Source: Alteriqipengyuania abyssalis
GTDB lineage: Bacteria > Pseudomonadota > Alphaproteobacteria > Sphingomonadales > Sphingomonadaceae
Direction: 5' to 3'
Length of the DNA: 64,000 nt
Assembly: GCF_019857185.1 (NCBI RefSeq)
Contig: NZ_JAHWXP010000001.1
Coordinates: 372,001-436,000 of the forward strand
A model generated the notes under the pieces. It worked only from the letters and a program-made list of their open reading frames with translations, was not told where the DNA came from and made no database searches. The position numbers and the translations under genes are program-made. Below, in pieces: positions 8,826 to 17,732 of this stretch (position 1 is its first letter; the number at the start of each line of letters is the position of its first letter).

Positions 8826-10016
8826 ATGTTCGACCAGTATTACGGTTTCTCCGGCCGACCATTTCAGCTCACGCCCGACCCGGCGTTCTATTTCGAGAGC
8901 ATCACGCATCGGAAGGCGTTGAGCTATCTCGGCTACGGGATGGCGCAGGGCGAGGGATTCATCGTCATCACTGGGGAGATCGGGGCGGGCAAGTCGACGA
9001 TGGTCGCCCACCTGATGAAGAAGGTCGATCCCGACCAGATGACCGTCGGTCAGGTCGTCACCAGCAATCTGGACGGGTCCGAGCTGGTTCATCTTGTCGC
9101 GCAAAGCTTCGGGCTGGATGTCGCCGGGCAGGACAAGGCCAGCGCGCTGGGTTCGATCGAGTCTTTCCTGCACGAGGAAGCGCGCGATGGCCGTCGCTGC
9201 CTGCTGATCGTCGACGAGGCGCAGAACCTCAGTTTTGAAGCGCTCGAAGAGCTGCGGATGATGTCCAACTTCCAGCTGGGCTCGCACCCGCTGCTGCAGC
9301 AGCTGCTGCTCGGCCAGCCGGAATTCAAGCAGACGCTGGCCCAGCACGACCGGCTGGAACAGCTGCGCCAGCGCGTGATCGCGGCACACCACCTGACCCC
9401 GATGGAGGTGCACGAGGTCGCGCCGTATATCGAGCACCGCCTGTCGCTGGTGAACTGGACGGGCTATCCTTCCTTCGACCCCAAGATTTTCGCGAAGATC
9501 CACGAGGCGAGCGGCGGGATTCCGCGCCGGGTCAACCAGATCGCTACGCGCCTGCTGCTGATGGGCGCGGTCGAGCAGCGCAGCCAGATCGACTGCGCGA
9601 TGCTGGACCAGGTGGTCGAGGAGATGGCCCGCGACAACCGTCCGGACATTGGCGAAACCGGCCAGCGTCTTTTCGCCAATCCCGCGGCGGAGCTTTCCGC
9701 CCCGCCTCCTCCCCCGCCGCCGGCACAGCGGCCGCCCGAGCATTCGCCAGCGCCCGCTCCGACACCAGCACCGACACCGGCACCTTCGCCCACCGCTTCG
9801 ACCGAGCGCCCCGAGCATGAAGACGAGAAGTCCGATCTGCGGGCGGCGATCGCCATGCTCTCGCGCGCGATCGAAGGATCGGCCAGCACCGAGGGCGATC
9901 TCGCCAAACGGGTCGAGGCACTGGAGGCCCGGCTCGAAGAGCAGGAGCAGAGCGTACACTACCTCCTCCAGCTGCTGATCGAATGGCTCGACAAGGACGG
10001 CAGAAAGGCCGCCTAG
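8826..10016 (+). CDS. XrtA-associated AAA ATPase (ExeA/GspA-like)
   Basis: 396-residue ATPase of the ExeA/GspA type. Walker A is GEIGAGKST (residues 50-58) and Walker B is LLIVDEAQ (126-133). The N-terminal MFDQYYGFSGRPFQLTPDP is the signature opening of this family. After the ATPase (to about residue 275) comes a proline-rich linker (about 288-325), then a coiled coil ending in LLIEWLDKDGRKAA. It lies 24 nt after the barrel gene and 1 nt before the deacetylase. A role in energising or positioning the export or sorting machinery is inferred from its constant presence in XrtA loci. Confidence 0.9.
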   Translation: MFDQYYGFSGRPFQLTPDPAFYFESITHRKALSYLGYGMAQGEGFIVITGEIGAGKSTMVAHLMKKVDPDQMTVGQVVTSNLDGSELVHLVAQSFGLDVAGQDKASALGSIESFLHEEARDGRRCLLIVDEAQNLSFEALEELRMMSNFQLGSHPLLQQLLLGQPEFKQTLAQHDRLEQLRQRVIAAHHLTPMEVHEVAPYIEHRLSLVNWTGYPSFDPKIFAKIHEASGGIPRRVNQIATRLLLMGAVEQRSQIDCAMLDQVVEEMARDNRPDIGETGQRLFANPAAELSAPPPPPPPAQRPPEHSPAPAPTPAPTPAPSPTASTERPEHEDEKSDLRAAIAMLSRAIEGSASTEGDLAKRVEALEARLEEQEQSVHYLLQLLIEWLDKDGRKAA

Positions 10017-10017
10017 G

Positions 10018-10911
10018 ATGGACCTCGCGCCTGCCCGGCATCCGCGGCCCGCGCCGGACCGGATCGTCAACGGCCTGTCGGTCGATGTCGAAGACTGGTT
10101 CCAGGTCGGCGCGTTCGAGAACACGATCGCGCGCGGCTACTGGGACGGCTGCGAGCTGCGCGTGGAGCGCAATGTCGAACGGGTCCTCGCGCTGTTCGAT
10201 CGCGCGGGGGTCAAGGCGACGTTCTTCACGCTGGGGTGGGTTGCCGAGCGCGTGCCGCACGCGATCCGCGCGATTGCCGATGCCGGGCACGAGGTCGCCA
10301 GCCATGGTTACGACCACCAGCGGGTCTTCACCTTCTCCCGCGAGGAATTCGCGGAAGACCTGAAGAAGTCGCGCGCCATCCTTGAAGATACCAGCGGCAC
10401 GAAAGTGACCGGCTATCGCGCGCCCAGTTTCTCGATCGATGCACGCAACCCTTGGGCGCATGAGGAACTGGCGGCACAGGGCTACATCTACTCCTCCAGC
10501 GTCGCGCCGATCGCGCACGACCACTACGGCTGGTGCGATGCGCCGCGCTTTGCCTTCCGCCCGGTTGCGGGGGCCGCGATGATCGAATTGCCGGTGACCA
10601 CCGCGATGCTCGGCAAGCGGAGGCTGGCGGCAGGCGGGGGCGGGTTTTTCCGCACGCTGCCCTACGGCTTCTCCCGCTGGGCGATCGCGCAGGTCAACCG
10701 TGACGACGCGCGCCCGGCGGTGTTCTATTTCCACCCGTGGGAGGTCGATCCCGGCCAGCCGCGCGTGGCCGATGCCCCGCTGCGTTCGCGCTTGCGGCAC
10801 TACACCAATCTTACCCGGATGGAGGCCAAGCTCGAACGGCTGCTGCGCGACTTCGCATGGGGCCGGGTGGACGAGGTCGTGCAACTGGAAAGCGCGCGGG
10901 AGGCTGCATGA
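10018..10911 (+). CDS. Polysaccharide deacetylase, XrtA-associated (DUF3473-containing)
   Basis: 297 residues, NodB-type deacetylase fold. The metal/catalytic aspartates lie in SVDVEDWFQ (D23, D25) and the metal histidines in HEVASHGYDH (H96, H100). A RAPSFSID motif follows, and the C-terminal part (AVFYFHPWEVDP onward) matches the DUF3473 extension seen in exosortase loci. No signal peptide is visible, which is typical for this subfamily. It should remove acetyl groups from the exopolysaccharide or its intermediates. The next gene starts within its stop codon (ATGA). Confidence 0.92.
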   Translation: MDLAPARHPRPAPDRIVNGLSVDVEDWFQVGAFENTIARGYWDGCELRVERNVERVLALFDRAGVKATFFTLGWVAERVPHAIRAIADAGHEVASHGYDHQRVFTFSREEFAEDLKKSRAILEDTSGTKVTGYRAPSFSIDARNPWAHEELAAQGYIYSSSVAPIAHDHYGWCDAPRFAFRPVAGAAMIELPVTTAMLGKRRLAAGGGGFFRTLPYGFSRWAIAQVNRDDARPAVFYFHPWEVDPGQPRVADAPLRSRLRHYTNLTRMEAKLERLLRDFAWGRVDEVVQLESAREAA

Positions 10912-11984
10912 ACGCGCCCTTCGCCCCTGACGCTCGCGCAGCCGACACGGTCACCCGGGTCGATCTGCACAATGCCGAAGAAGTACGGCGGATTGCCGCT
11001 TTCGTGGAAGAGCAGCGCGGCAGTCCGTTCCATCTGCCTAGCTGGCTGAACGCAGTCGAGCGTGGCACGGGCCAGCAGGCCTGCGGTCTGCTGGCGGAGC
11101 GGGCGGGGCGGATCACCGGCTGGCTGCCGCTGACTATATTGCGTTCACCGCTGTTCGGCCGCGCGCTGATCTCTAGCGGCTTTGCGGTCGATGGCGGTAT
11201 CCTCGCTATCGATCCGGGTAGCGAAGCCGCGCTTGCCCATGCGGTGGGCGAGCTGGCCGAACGGCTGTGCTGCGAAGAGGTCGAGCTGCGCGGCGGCACC
11301 GTGCCCAGCGGATGGGATGCGGTGACCGGCAAGCACTCGGGCTTCGTGTGCGATCTGGCGGAAGACGACGAAGCGCAATTGCTCGCGATCCCGCGCAAGC
11401 AGCGCGCCGAGGTCCGCAAGAGCCTTCAGGGCGAGCTGCACGTCACCGTGGGGTCGGACGAACCCGACCGCGCGGCGCATTACGCGTGCTACGCTGCCAG
11501 CGTTCACAATCTCGGCACCCCGGTTTTCCCGCGCAGGCTGTTCGACGCGGTGCTGGACGGGTTTGGCGAGAGCGCCGACATCCTGACCGTGTGGGACGGC
11601 GATGCGCCGCTCGCCAGCGTCCTGACGCTCTACCACCAGGGCATCGCCTATCCGTTCTGGGGCGGCGGCGTCTGGCGTGCACGCGCGACCCGCGCGAACG
11701 AGCGGATGTATTATGCGCTGATGTGTCACGCGCGCGGGGAGAAGGCCTGCACCCGGTTCGACTTTGGGCGTTCCAAGACCGGCAGCGGGCCGTGGAATTA
11801 CAAGAAGAACTGGGGCTTTGCGCCCGAGCCGATCACCTATGCGCGGTGGAGCGCGCCGGGGGCAGCGCCGCGCGATGTCGACCCGACGAGCGAGGCCTAT
11901 AGCCGCAAGATCGACCTGTGGAAGAAGCTGCCGCTGCCGGTCGCCAACGCGATCGGGCCGGTCATTGCAAGGGGGCTGGCATGA
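10908..11984 (+). CDS. FemAB-family transferase, XrtA-associated
   Basis: 358-residue FemAB/GNAT-type protein starting at ATG 10908 in the stop of the deacetylase. Supporting segments are SPFHLPSWLNAVERGTG near the N-terminus, the central IPRKQRAEVRKSL, and a C-terminal RFDFGRSKTGSGPWNYKKNW block typical of this exosortase-associated subfamily. It probably transfers an aminoacyl or acyl group to a polysaccharide or cell-envelope acceptor; the donor is unknown. It is the second GNAT/FemAB-like protein of the locus, the first being the truncated gene at 1-732. Confidence 0.9.
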   Translation: MNAPFAPDARAADTVTRVDLHNAEEVRRIAAFVEEQRGSPFHLPSWLNAVERGTGQQACGLLAERAGRITGWLPLTILRSPLFGRALISSGFAVDGGILAIDPGSEAALAHAVGELAERLCCEEVELRGGTVPSGWDAVTGKHSGFVCDLAEDDEAQLLAIPRKQRAEVRKSLQGELHVTVGSDEPDRAAHYACYAASVHNLGTPVFPRRLFDAVLDGFGESADILTVWDGDAPLASVLTLYHQGIAYPFWGGGVWRARATRANERMYYALMCHARGEKACTRFDFGRSKTGSGPWNYKKNWGFAPEPITYARWSAPGAAPRDVDPTSEAYSRKIDLWKKLPLPVANAIGPVIARGLA

Positions 11985-13207
11985 CGGGCGAAACCCTGTT
12001 CCTGGCCCATCGCGTGCCGTTCCCGCCCGATCGGGGGGACAAGATCCGCTCCCACAACGTGCTGCGCGCGCTCGCCGCGCTCGGCCCCGTGCATGTCGGC
12101 ACGTTCGACGATGGGTCGGGCTATGGCGACCAGTTCCTTTCCGGCATCGCGGGGAGCCATCATCTCGTCCCCCGGCGCAAGCACGACATGCTCGCCGCGG
12201 CAGAGGCGATGGCGAAGGGGCACCCGGTCAGCCTCTCCGCCTTTGCGAACGAGGGGCTGCGCCAGTGGGTGAAGCAGGTGCTGCATTACCGACCGATCGA
12301 CGCGATCTACGTCTTTTCCGGGCAGATGGCGCAATATGTGCCGGTCCATTTCCCGGGCCGCACCGTGCTCGACCTGTGCGACGTCGATAGCGCCAAGTTC
12401 GAAGCCTATGGCGAGGCCGGACACGGCCCCAGGGCTTGGGTCCACGCGCGTGAAGCACGGCTGCTCGCGGCGGCGGAGGAGCGCTTCGCCCGCATGGCGG
12501 ACACCACTCTGCTGATCAGCGAGAACGAGGCGAACCTGTTTCGCACCCGCGTCTCGAGCATGAACCACATCGATCTGAGGGTGATGCGCAACGGGATCGA
12601 CGCGCAGTTCTTCGCGCCCGACGCGTGCCCGCCGCAACCCACGCTCTACGGACCGGGGCCGAACATCGTCTTTACCGGACAGATGGACTACGCGCCCAAT
12701 GTCTCTGCGGTGGAGCGCATGGTGCAGCGCATTCTGCCGGGCATCCGCGACGTGCACCCCGGTGCAGAGTTCCACATCGTCGGCCGCGCGCCGACCCCGG
12801 CTGTGAAGGCGCTGGGCAAGCATACCGGGGTGACCGTGTGGGGTGAGGTCGCCGATGTGCGGCCATACCTTGCCGAAGCGGACATCGTCGCCGCGCCGCT
12901 GACCATCGCGCGCGGCATCCAGAACAAGGTGCTCGAAGCGATGGCGATGGCGAGGCCCGTGCTCGTCTCGCCCGAGGCGGCGACGGGGATCGAGGCCGAG
13001 GATGGCAGGCATTTCGCGGTCGCCGAGGGTGACCGAATGATGATCGGCCGCGCGCTCGCGCTGATCGATGATGCCGACAAGGCCCGCGGGATGGGCGCGG
13101 CGGCGCGCGAATTCGTGCTGAACGAGCAGAGCTGGCCAGCAATGCTCGCCGGGCTGCCACAGTTGCTGCGTCCGTCCGATGCGGACCCGGTGCGCGATGC
13201 CGCCTGA
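11981..13207 (+). CDS. Glycosyltransferase, PEP-CTERM/XrtA-associated (TIGR03087 type)
   Basis: 408-residue GT-B (GT4-like) glycosyltransferase. The N-terminus reads LFLAHRVPFPPDRGDKIRS, the family hallmark. The C-terminal donor domain contains FTGQMDYAPNVSAVERM, EFHIVGRAPTPAVKALG and a nucleotide-sugar-binding segment APLTIARGIQNKVLEAMAM with its conserved glutamate. The start at 11981 overlaps the FemAB stop by 4 nt (ATGA). It should add a sugar during assembly of the exopolysaccharide repeat unit on the cytoplasmic side. The sugar cannot be told from sequence. Confidence 0.92.
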   Translation: MTGETLFLAHRVPFPPDRGDKIRSHNVLRALAALGPVHVGTFDDGSGYGDQFLSGIAGSHHLVPRRKHDMLAAAEAMAKGHPVSLSAFANEGLRQWVKQVLHYRPIDAIYVFSGQMAQYVPVHFPGRTVLDLCDVDSAKFEAYGEAGHGPRAWVHAREARLLAAAEERFARMADTTLLISENEANLFRTRVSSMNHIDLRVMRNGIDAQFFAPDACPPQPTLYGPGPNIVFTGQMDYAPNVSAVERMVQRILPGIRDVHPGAEFHIVGRAPTPAVKALGKHTGVTVWGEVADVRPYLAEADIVAAPLTIARGIQNKVLEAMAMARPVLVSPEAATGIEAEDGRHFAVAEGDRMMIGRALALIDDADKARGMGAAAREFVLNEQSWPAMLAGLPQLLRPSDADPVRDAA

Positions 13208-14741
13208 ACTGATCCGCAACCCCAGACACTCGCCGATCGCCGCCACCCTGTCGCGCGTTCCCGCCGCTTGGGCGAAAGCGCTCGGCTGGCTGGCGCTGGT
13301 CTGGGCCGCGGCGTTGCTGCTGACCGGCGGCCAGTGGTTCGCAATGGCCCATCAGTGGCTGACCGTGTCCGCCTATCAGCACATCCTGTTCGTGCCGCCG
13401 ATCATCGGCTGGCTGGTGTGGAACCGCCGCGCAGCGCTCGCGCAGATCGAACCGCGCGGCTGGTGGCCGGGCCTGTTCCTCATGCTGGTCGCGCTGGCGG
13501 TGTGGCTGGTCGGATCGCTGATCTCGCTCAATATCGTGGCGCAGGTGGGGGCGGTGATGCTGCTGCAGGCGGCGACGCTGACGCTGCTGGGCCCGCGTGC
13601 TGGCGCGGTGCTGCTGTTCCCGCTCGCCTTCGCGGTGTTCCTGGTACCGTTCGGGGAGGAAATCGTCCCGCCGTTGCAGATGCTCACCGCCGATATCGTC
13701 ATCGCGCTGACCCACCTGAGCGGGATCGAGGCGCATATCGACGGTGTGTTCATCGATACGCCTGCGGGCCTGTTCGAGGTCGCGGCGGCCTGTGCGGGCG
13801 TGCAGTTCGTGGTCGCCATGATCACGCTGGGCGTGCTCGCCGCGAAGATCGGGATGGAGCGCTGGCCGCGCCGGATCGCGCTGATGGCGCTGTGCGTGGT
13901 GGTGCCGATCCTCGCCAATGGCGTGCGTGCCTGGGGCACCATCGCGATCGCGCAGGTGATCGGGGCAGAGCGCGCAGGCGGGGTCGATCACATCATCTAC
14001 GGCTGGGTCTTCTTCGCCGTCGTCGTCGCGCTGGTGCTGGCGCTCGCGTGGCGCTGGTTCGACCGCGATCCCGATGCCGAGGCGCTCAGCGCCGCGCGGC
14101 TCGCGGAGCATCCGCTGGTTGCGAAGCTGGAGCGTCATTCGCTGTCCGCGACCACGCTCGCCCCGCTGCTGATCTCGGCCATCGTGCTGGTCGGCATGTG
14201 GAGTGCGCTCGCGACATCGAGTGCGGCGAACGTGCCCGCGCTGCGCGCGCCGCAAGTGCCGGGCTGGACGCAAGTGGCCGATCCCGCGACGCCCGAATGG
14301 CGTCCGGCGGGGAAGGCGGCGAGCGCGATCCTGCTGACCCGATATCGCGATCAGGAGGGGCGTTTCGTGGACCTCTACATCGCCGCCTATACCGGCGACG
14401 CCGATCCCACTGTGGGCGAAGAGGGCGCGGTGCCGCCTGAGACGCCGTGGCGCCATGTCGAGGCTGCGCCTGCGCTCGACGCCATGCGGGGCGATCGGCT
14501 GATGGCCTATGGCCGCGACCGGCGTGTGGCGTGGACCGGCTTCGTCACCAATGGAACCAGCCAGGCCAATCCGCTGCTGTTCCGCATCTCCACGCTGGGC
14601 GACCGGCTGCGCTTGCGGGCAGAGCCGCGCTGGATCGTGATCGTCTCCGCCCCCGAACCCGGCGCTGCTCCCGCGCTGCAGGCGTTCGTCAGCGCCGCCG
14701 GTGGCCCTGCCGCGCTGGTCCAGCGCAGCCAGACCCGCTAG
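13197..14741 (+). CDS. xrtA: Exosortase A fused to an EpsI-type domain
   Basis: 514-residue polytopic membrane protein. Residues 1-290 form the exosortase domain with about eight helices. The cysteine-protease-like catalytic set is visible: C199 in AACAGVQF, R244 in LANGVRAW and H265 in GGVDHIIYGW. Residues about 305-514 form an EpsI/DUF3485-type domain (VPGWTQV through VDLYIAAYTGDADP to the C-terminus) after one more membrane helix. XrtA cleaves PEP-CTERM tails of exported proteins at the membrane. ATG 13197 is chosen; it overlaps the glycosyltransferase stop by 11 nt, and an in-frame ATG at 13179 is less likely. No substrate with a PEP-CTERM tail lies in this window. Confidence 0.92.
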   Translation: MPPELIRNPRHSPIAATLSRVPAAWAKALGWLALVWAAALLLTGGQWFAMAHQWLTVSAYQHILFVPPIIGWLVWNRRAALAQIEPRGWWPGLFLMLVALAVWLVGSLISLNIVAQVGAVMLLQAATLTLLGPRAGAVLLFPLAFAVFLVPFGEEIVPPLQMLTADIVIALTHLSGIEAHIDGVFIDTPAGLFEVAAACAGVQFVVAMITLGVLAAKIGMERWPRRIALMALCVVVPILANGVRAWGTIAIAQVIGAERAGGVDHIIYGWVFFAVVVALVLALAWRWFDRDPDAEALSAARLAEHPLVAKLERHSLSATTLAPLLISAIVLVGMWSALATSSAANVPALRAPQVPGWTQVADPATPEWRPAGKAASAILLTRYRDQEGRFVDLYIAAYTGDADPTVGEEGAVPPETPWRHVEAAPALDAMRGDRLMAYGRDRRVAWTGFVTNGTSQANPLLFRISTLGDRLRLRAEPRWIVIVSAPEPGAAPALQAFVSAAGGPAALVQRSQTR

Positions 14742-14751
14742 GCCGCGTCGC

Positions 14752-16647
14752 ATGTGCGGGATCGCCGGTCTGTTCGCGCGGGGAGCGCATGCCCAGATCG
14801 ATCGCGATCTGCTGGTGCGGATGCGCGACCGGATGGTTCACCGCGGGCCGGACGGCGCGGGGCTGTGGTGCGATGACGGCATAGGGCTGGCGCACCGCCG
14901 CCTGTCGGTAATCGACGTCGCCGGATCGCCGCAGCCGATGCATTCGCCGGACGCACGCGCGACAATCGTGTTCAATGGCGAGATCTACAATTACCGCGCG
15001 CTGCGCAGCGAGCTGGCCGGGCTTGGCCATGCCTTCCGCACCGAAGGCGATACCGAGGTGATCCTCGCCGCGTGGCGGCAGTGGGGGCCGGATTGTCTCG
15101 CCCGTTTCGACGGCATGTTCGCCTTCGCGCTGTATGATCGCGAGCGCCGCCAGCTATTCCTTGCGCGCGACCGGTTCGGGGTGAAGCCGCTGTTCACTGC
15201 ACTGCTGCCGGGCGGCACGTTTGCCTTTGCCTCGGAACTGAAGGGCCTGCTGGCGCATCCCGCGCTCGACCGGACGATCGATCCGCTGGCGATCGAGGAT
15301 TACTTCGCGTGGGGCTACGTGCCCGATCATCGTTCAATGCTGGCAGGCGTCGATAAGCTGCCCGCCGGCCACTACCGCATCGTCGAACACGGCAAGCCAC
15401 CGCATCCGCCGGTGTGCTGGTACGACATCAGTTTCGAACAGCGCGAGACGATGCCGGCGGTGGACGAGGCCGAGGCGCTGCGGGCGCAGCTCGGCACCGC
15501 GGTTGCATCGCGCATGGTCAGTGACGTGCCGATCGGCGCGTTCCTCTCCGGCGGGGTCGACAGTTCCGCCGTGGTCGCGTTGATGGCCGATCGCGCGAGC
15601 CATCCGGTCACCACCTGCTCGATCGGGTTCGACGTGGCGGATCTGGACGAGACGGCGCACGCACGGCTGATCGCCGAACAATTCGGCACCGCGCATCACG
15701 AACGGATCGTGGACCCGGCGATGTTCGACCGGATCGACGCGCTGGCGGCGATGTTCGACGAGCCCTTCGCCGATGCCTCCGCCTTGCCGACCGCCGCGGT
15801 CTGCGCGCTTGCACGCGAGCATGTGACCGTGGCGCTGTCGGGCGACGGCGCGGACGAGGCCTTTGCGGGCTATCGTCGCCACGTGTTCCATGCCGCCGAG
15901 GAGCGCGCGCGCGGTGCACTGCCGCTGCCGCTCAGACGCGCAGTGTTCGGCCCGCTCGCCGCGCTCTATCCCAAGGCGGACTGGGCTCCGCGCCCCTTGC
16001 GCGCCAAGACCACGCTGCAGTCGCTCGCCCTGTCGGGGGAGGAAGCGTACGCGCGTTCGCTCGGCGTGATGAGCCCCGAACTTCGCGGGCGGATCTTCTC
16101 GCCCGCGATGAAGCGCGATCTGGGCGGCTATCGTGCCGAACAACCGCTGATCGAGCTGATGCGCAATGCACCGGCGCGCAGCGGGCTCGACCGGGCGCAA
16201 TATGCCGACCTCAAGTTCTGGCTGCCGGGCGACATCCTGACCAAGGTCGACCGGACCAGCATGGCGGTGAGCCTGGAAGCGCGTGAGCCGCTGCTGGACC
16301 ATCATCTGGTCGAACTCGCCGCGCGCCTGCCCGAGACGCGGCGGGTTTCTGGAGGGCAGGGCAAGCTCGCGCTCAAGCAGGCGATGGAGGACACGCTGCC
16401 GCAGCAGATCCTGTACCGGCCCAAGCAGGGCTTCGTCCTGCCCATCGCGCAATGGTTCCGCAGCGAGCTGAAAGAGGCGGCGCGTGCGGCGGCGCGCAGC
16501 GAGCGGTTGCTCGACACCGGATGGTTCGACGCGGCTGCGCTTTCGCAGCTGGCGGAAGATCATATCGTGGGCCGACGCGATCATGCGCGCGAGCTTTGGC
16601 AATTGCTCATGCTCGAGAAAAGCGTGAGTCTTTTGAGCAACAATTAA
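14752..16647 (+). CDS. Asparagine-synthase-like amidotransferase 1, XrtA-associated
   Basis: 631 residues with start MCGIAGLF at 14752, giving the N-terminal nucleophile C2 of class II glutamine amidotransferases. The glutaminase domain (FNGEIYNYRALR, GDTEVILAAW) spans about residues 1-210. The synthetase domain has the PP-loop FLSGGVDSSAVV near residue 265 and a downstream SGDGADEAFAGY motif. It probably amidates a sugar acid or other carboxylate of the exopolysaccharide using glutamine nitrogen and ATP. It ends the XrtA operon and is followed by a 137-bp spacer with an inverted repeat. Confidence 0.92.
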   Translation: MCGIAGLFARGAHAQIDRDLLVRMRDRMVHRGPDGAGLWCDDGIGLAHRRLSVIDVAGSPQPMHSPDARATIVFNGEIYNYRALRSELAGLGHAFRTEGDTEVILAAWRQWGPDCLARFDGMFAFALYDRERRQLFLARDRFGVKPLFTALLPGGTFAFASELKGLLAHPALDRTIDPLAIEDYFAWGYVPDHRSMLAGVDKLPAGHYRIVEHGKPPHPPVCWYDISFEQRETMPAVDEAEALRAQLGTAVASRMVSDVPIGAFLSGGVDSSAVVALMADRASHPVTTCSIGFDVADLDETAHARLIAEQFGTAHHERIVDPAMFDRIDALAAMFDEPFADASALPTAAVCALAREHVTVALSGDGADEAFAGYRRHVFHAAEERARGALPLPLRRAVFGPLAALYPKADWAPRPLRAKTTLQSLALSGEEAYARSLGVMSPELRGRIFSPAMKRDLGGYRAEQPLIELMRNAPARSGLDRAQYADLKFWLPGDILTKVDRTSMAVSLEAREPLLDHHLVELAARLPETRRVSGGQGKLALKQAMEDTLPQQILYRPKQGFVLPIAQWFRSELKEAARAAARSERLLDTGWFDAAALSQLAEDHIVGRRDHARELWQLLMLEKSVSLLSNN

Positions 16648-16651
16648 ACTC

Positions 16652-16682
16652 GGCCCATCACAAAAGTGATTCAAAATGGGCC
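16652..16682 (+). terminator. Nested inverted repeat after the XrtA operon
   Basis: GGCCCAT (16652-16658) pairs with ATGGGCC (16676-16682), with a smaller TCAC/GTGA hairpin around an AAAA loop nested inside. No T-run follows, so it may be a factor-independent terminator only weakly, or a pause/processing site. The rest of the spacer (16683-16784) holds the presumed promoter of the RpfF-like gene, without a clear consensus. Confidence 0.4.
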
Positions 16683-16784
16683 AGTATGGTAAATAAAGCG
16701 TTGCCGGGGACTCCGGCCATCGGTTAGCACTTGCAGCACGGGTCGGATCGTCGCGTCCCGTACGGTGGCAAATCGGGGGTCTCT

Positions 16785-17708
16785 ATGAATCGCGTGAGCA
16801 CGAATTTCGAGAGACACATCATCCTCGATGAGGCGGGCGATCCGGTCCTCGCCGAAGATGCACCCCATATTCAGCCCGCGCTGTTTGCGCTGGAGGGGCT
16901 GCGGGTCGAATACGACGCCGATACCAAGGCCTTGTGGACCAATATGGTGCCTAAGGGCAGGGCCAGCTTCACCCCCGCCATGCTCGCCGATTTCGAACAC
17001 TGGCAGGATCTGATCGAGGGCAGTTTCGGCCCCGACGACCTGCGTTTCCTGGTCCTTGGCAGCCACGCGCCGGGCGTATTCTGCTATGGCGGCGACCTCG
17101 AACTGTTTCGCCAGCTGATCATCGAGGGCGATCGCAAGTCGCTGGTCAGCTACGGGCACCGCTGCTGCCGCATCCTTGACCGCAATATCGCCGGGCTCGG
17201 CCTCCCGATCCTGACCATCGGCCTGGTCCAGGGTGCCGCACTGGGCGGCGGGCTGGAGGCCTTGCTGTCGTTCGATTTCATCATCGCGGAAGAAAGCGCG
17301 ACCTTTGGCTTGCCGGAGATCATGTTCGGCCTGTTCCCCGGGATGGGCGCGCACGCGCTCCTCAGCCGGATGATTGGCACCGTCGCGGCGGAGCGGCTGA
17401 TTACCTCTGGTCGGACGTACACCGCGACAGAGATGCACGCGATCGGGCTGGTGCACGAGGTGGTGCCGGACGGGGAGGGCGAGGCTGCGGTGCAACTCTT
17501 CATCACCAAGAACAGCCGCCGTCACGCAGGCCTGCTGGGCTCTCGCAAGGCGACCAAGCGGACCTGGAACCTGGCGCTGGCCGAACTCAACGAGATCACC
17601 GAACAGTGGGCCGACACCGCGCTCAAGCTCACCGAGCGCGACCTCAAGCTGATGGGCCGGCTCGTAGCACAACAGCGGCGCGCTGGGCGCACGCCCGTTC
17701 CCGCCTGA
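16785..17708 (+). CDS. rpfF: RpfF-like enoyl-CoA hydratase/thioesterase (DSF synthase candidate)
   Basis: 307-residue crotonase-fold protein. The oxyanion and catalytic region reads VQGAALGGGLEALLSFDFI followed by SATFGLPEIMFGLFPGMGAH. Glutamates E158 and E178 sit 20 residues apart, matching the spacing of the two catalytic glutamates (E141 and E161) known in Xanthomonas RpfF. The LFPGMGAH segment is also RpfF-like. RpfF makes diffusible signal factor, a cis-2-unsaturated fatty acid, from acyl-ACP. The start at 16785 has a GGGGGT stretch upstream. It directly follows the exopolysaccharide locus, but no RpfC/RpfR/RpfG gene is in view. An ordinary enoyl-CoA hydratase is the alternative. Confidence 0.78.
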   Translation: MNRVSTNFERHIILDEAGDPVLAEDAPHIQPALFALEGLRVEYDADTKALWTNMVPKGRASFTPAMLADFEHWQDLIEGSFGPDDLRFLVLGSHAPGVFCYGGDLELFRQLIIEGDRKSLVSYGHRCCRILDRNIAGLGLPILTIGLVQGAALGGGLEALLSFDFIIAEESATFGLPEIMFGLFPGMGAHALLSRMIGTVAAERLITSGRTYTATEMHAIGLVHEVVPDGEGEAAVQLFITKNSRRHAGLLGSRKATKRTWNLALAELNEITEQWADTALKLTERDLKLMGRLVAQQRRAGRTPVPA

Positions 17709-17714
17709 TCTACA

Positions 17715-17731
17715 GCCGGGGCCGACCCGGC
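17715..17731. terminator. GC-rich hairpin between convergent genes
   Basis: GCCGGG (17715-17720), a 5-nt loop and CCCGGC (17726-17731), lying in the 24-bp gap between the stops of the RpfF-like gene (+) and zapE (-). The position suits a bidirectional terminator, but there is no T-run. Confidence 0.45.
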
Positions 17732-17732
17732 A

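Noticed and set aside
12672-14753. A 693-codon minus-strand frame opposite the exosortase and glycosyltransferase
   Set aside because: It is antisense to two motif-verified genes and has a His/Arg/Gln-rich composition typical of shadow frames in GC-rich DNA.
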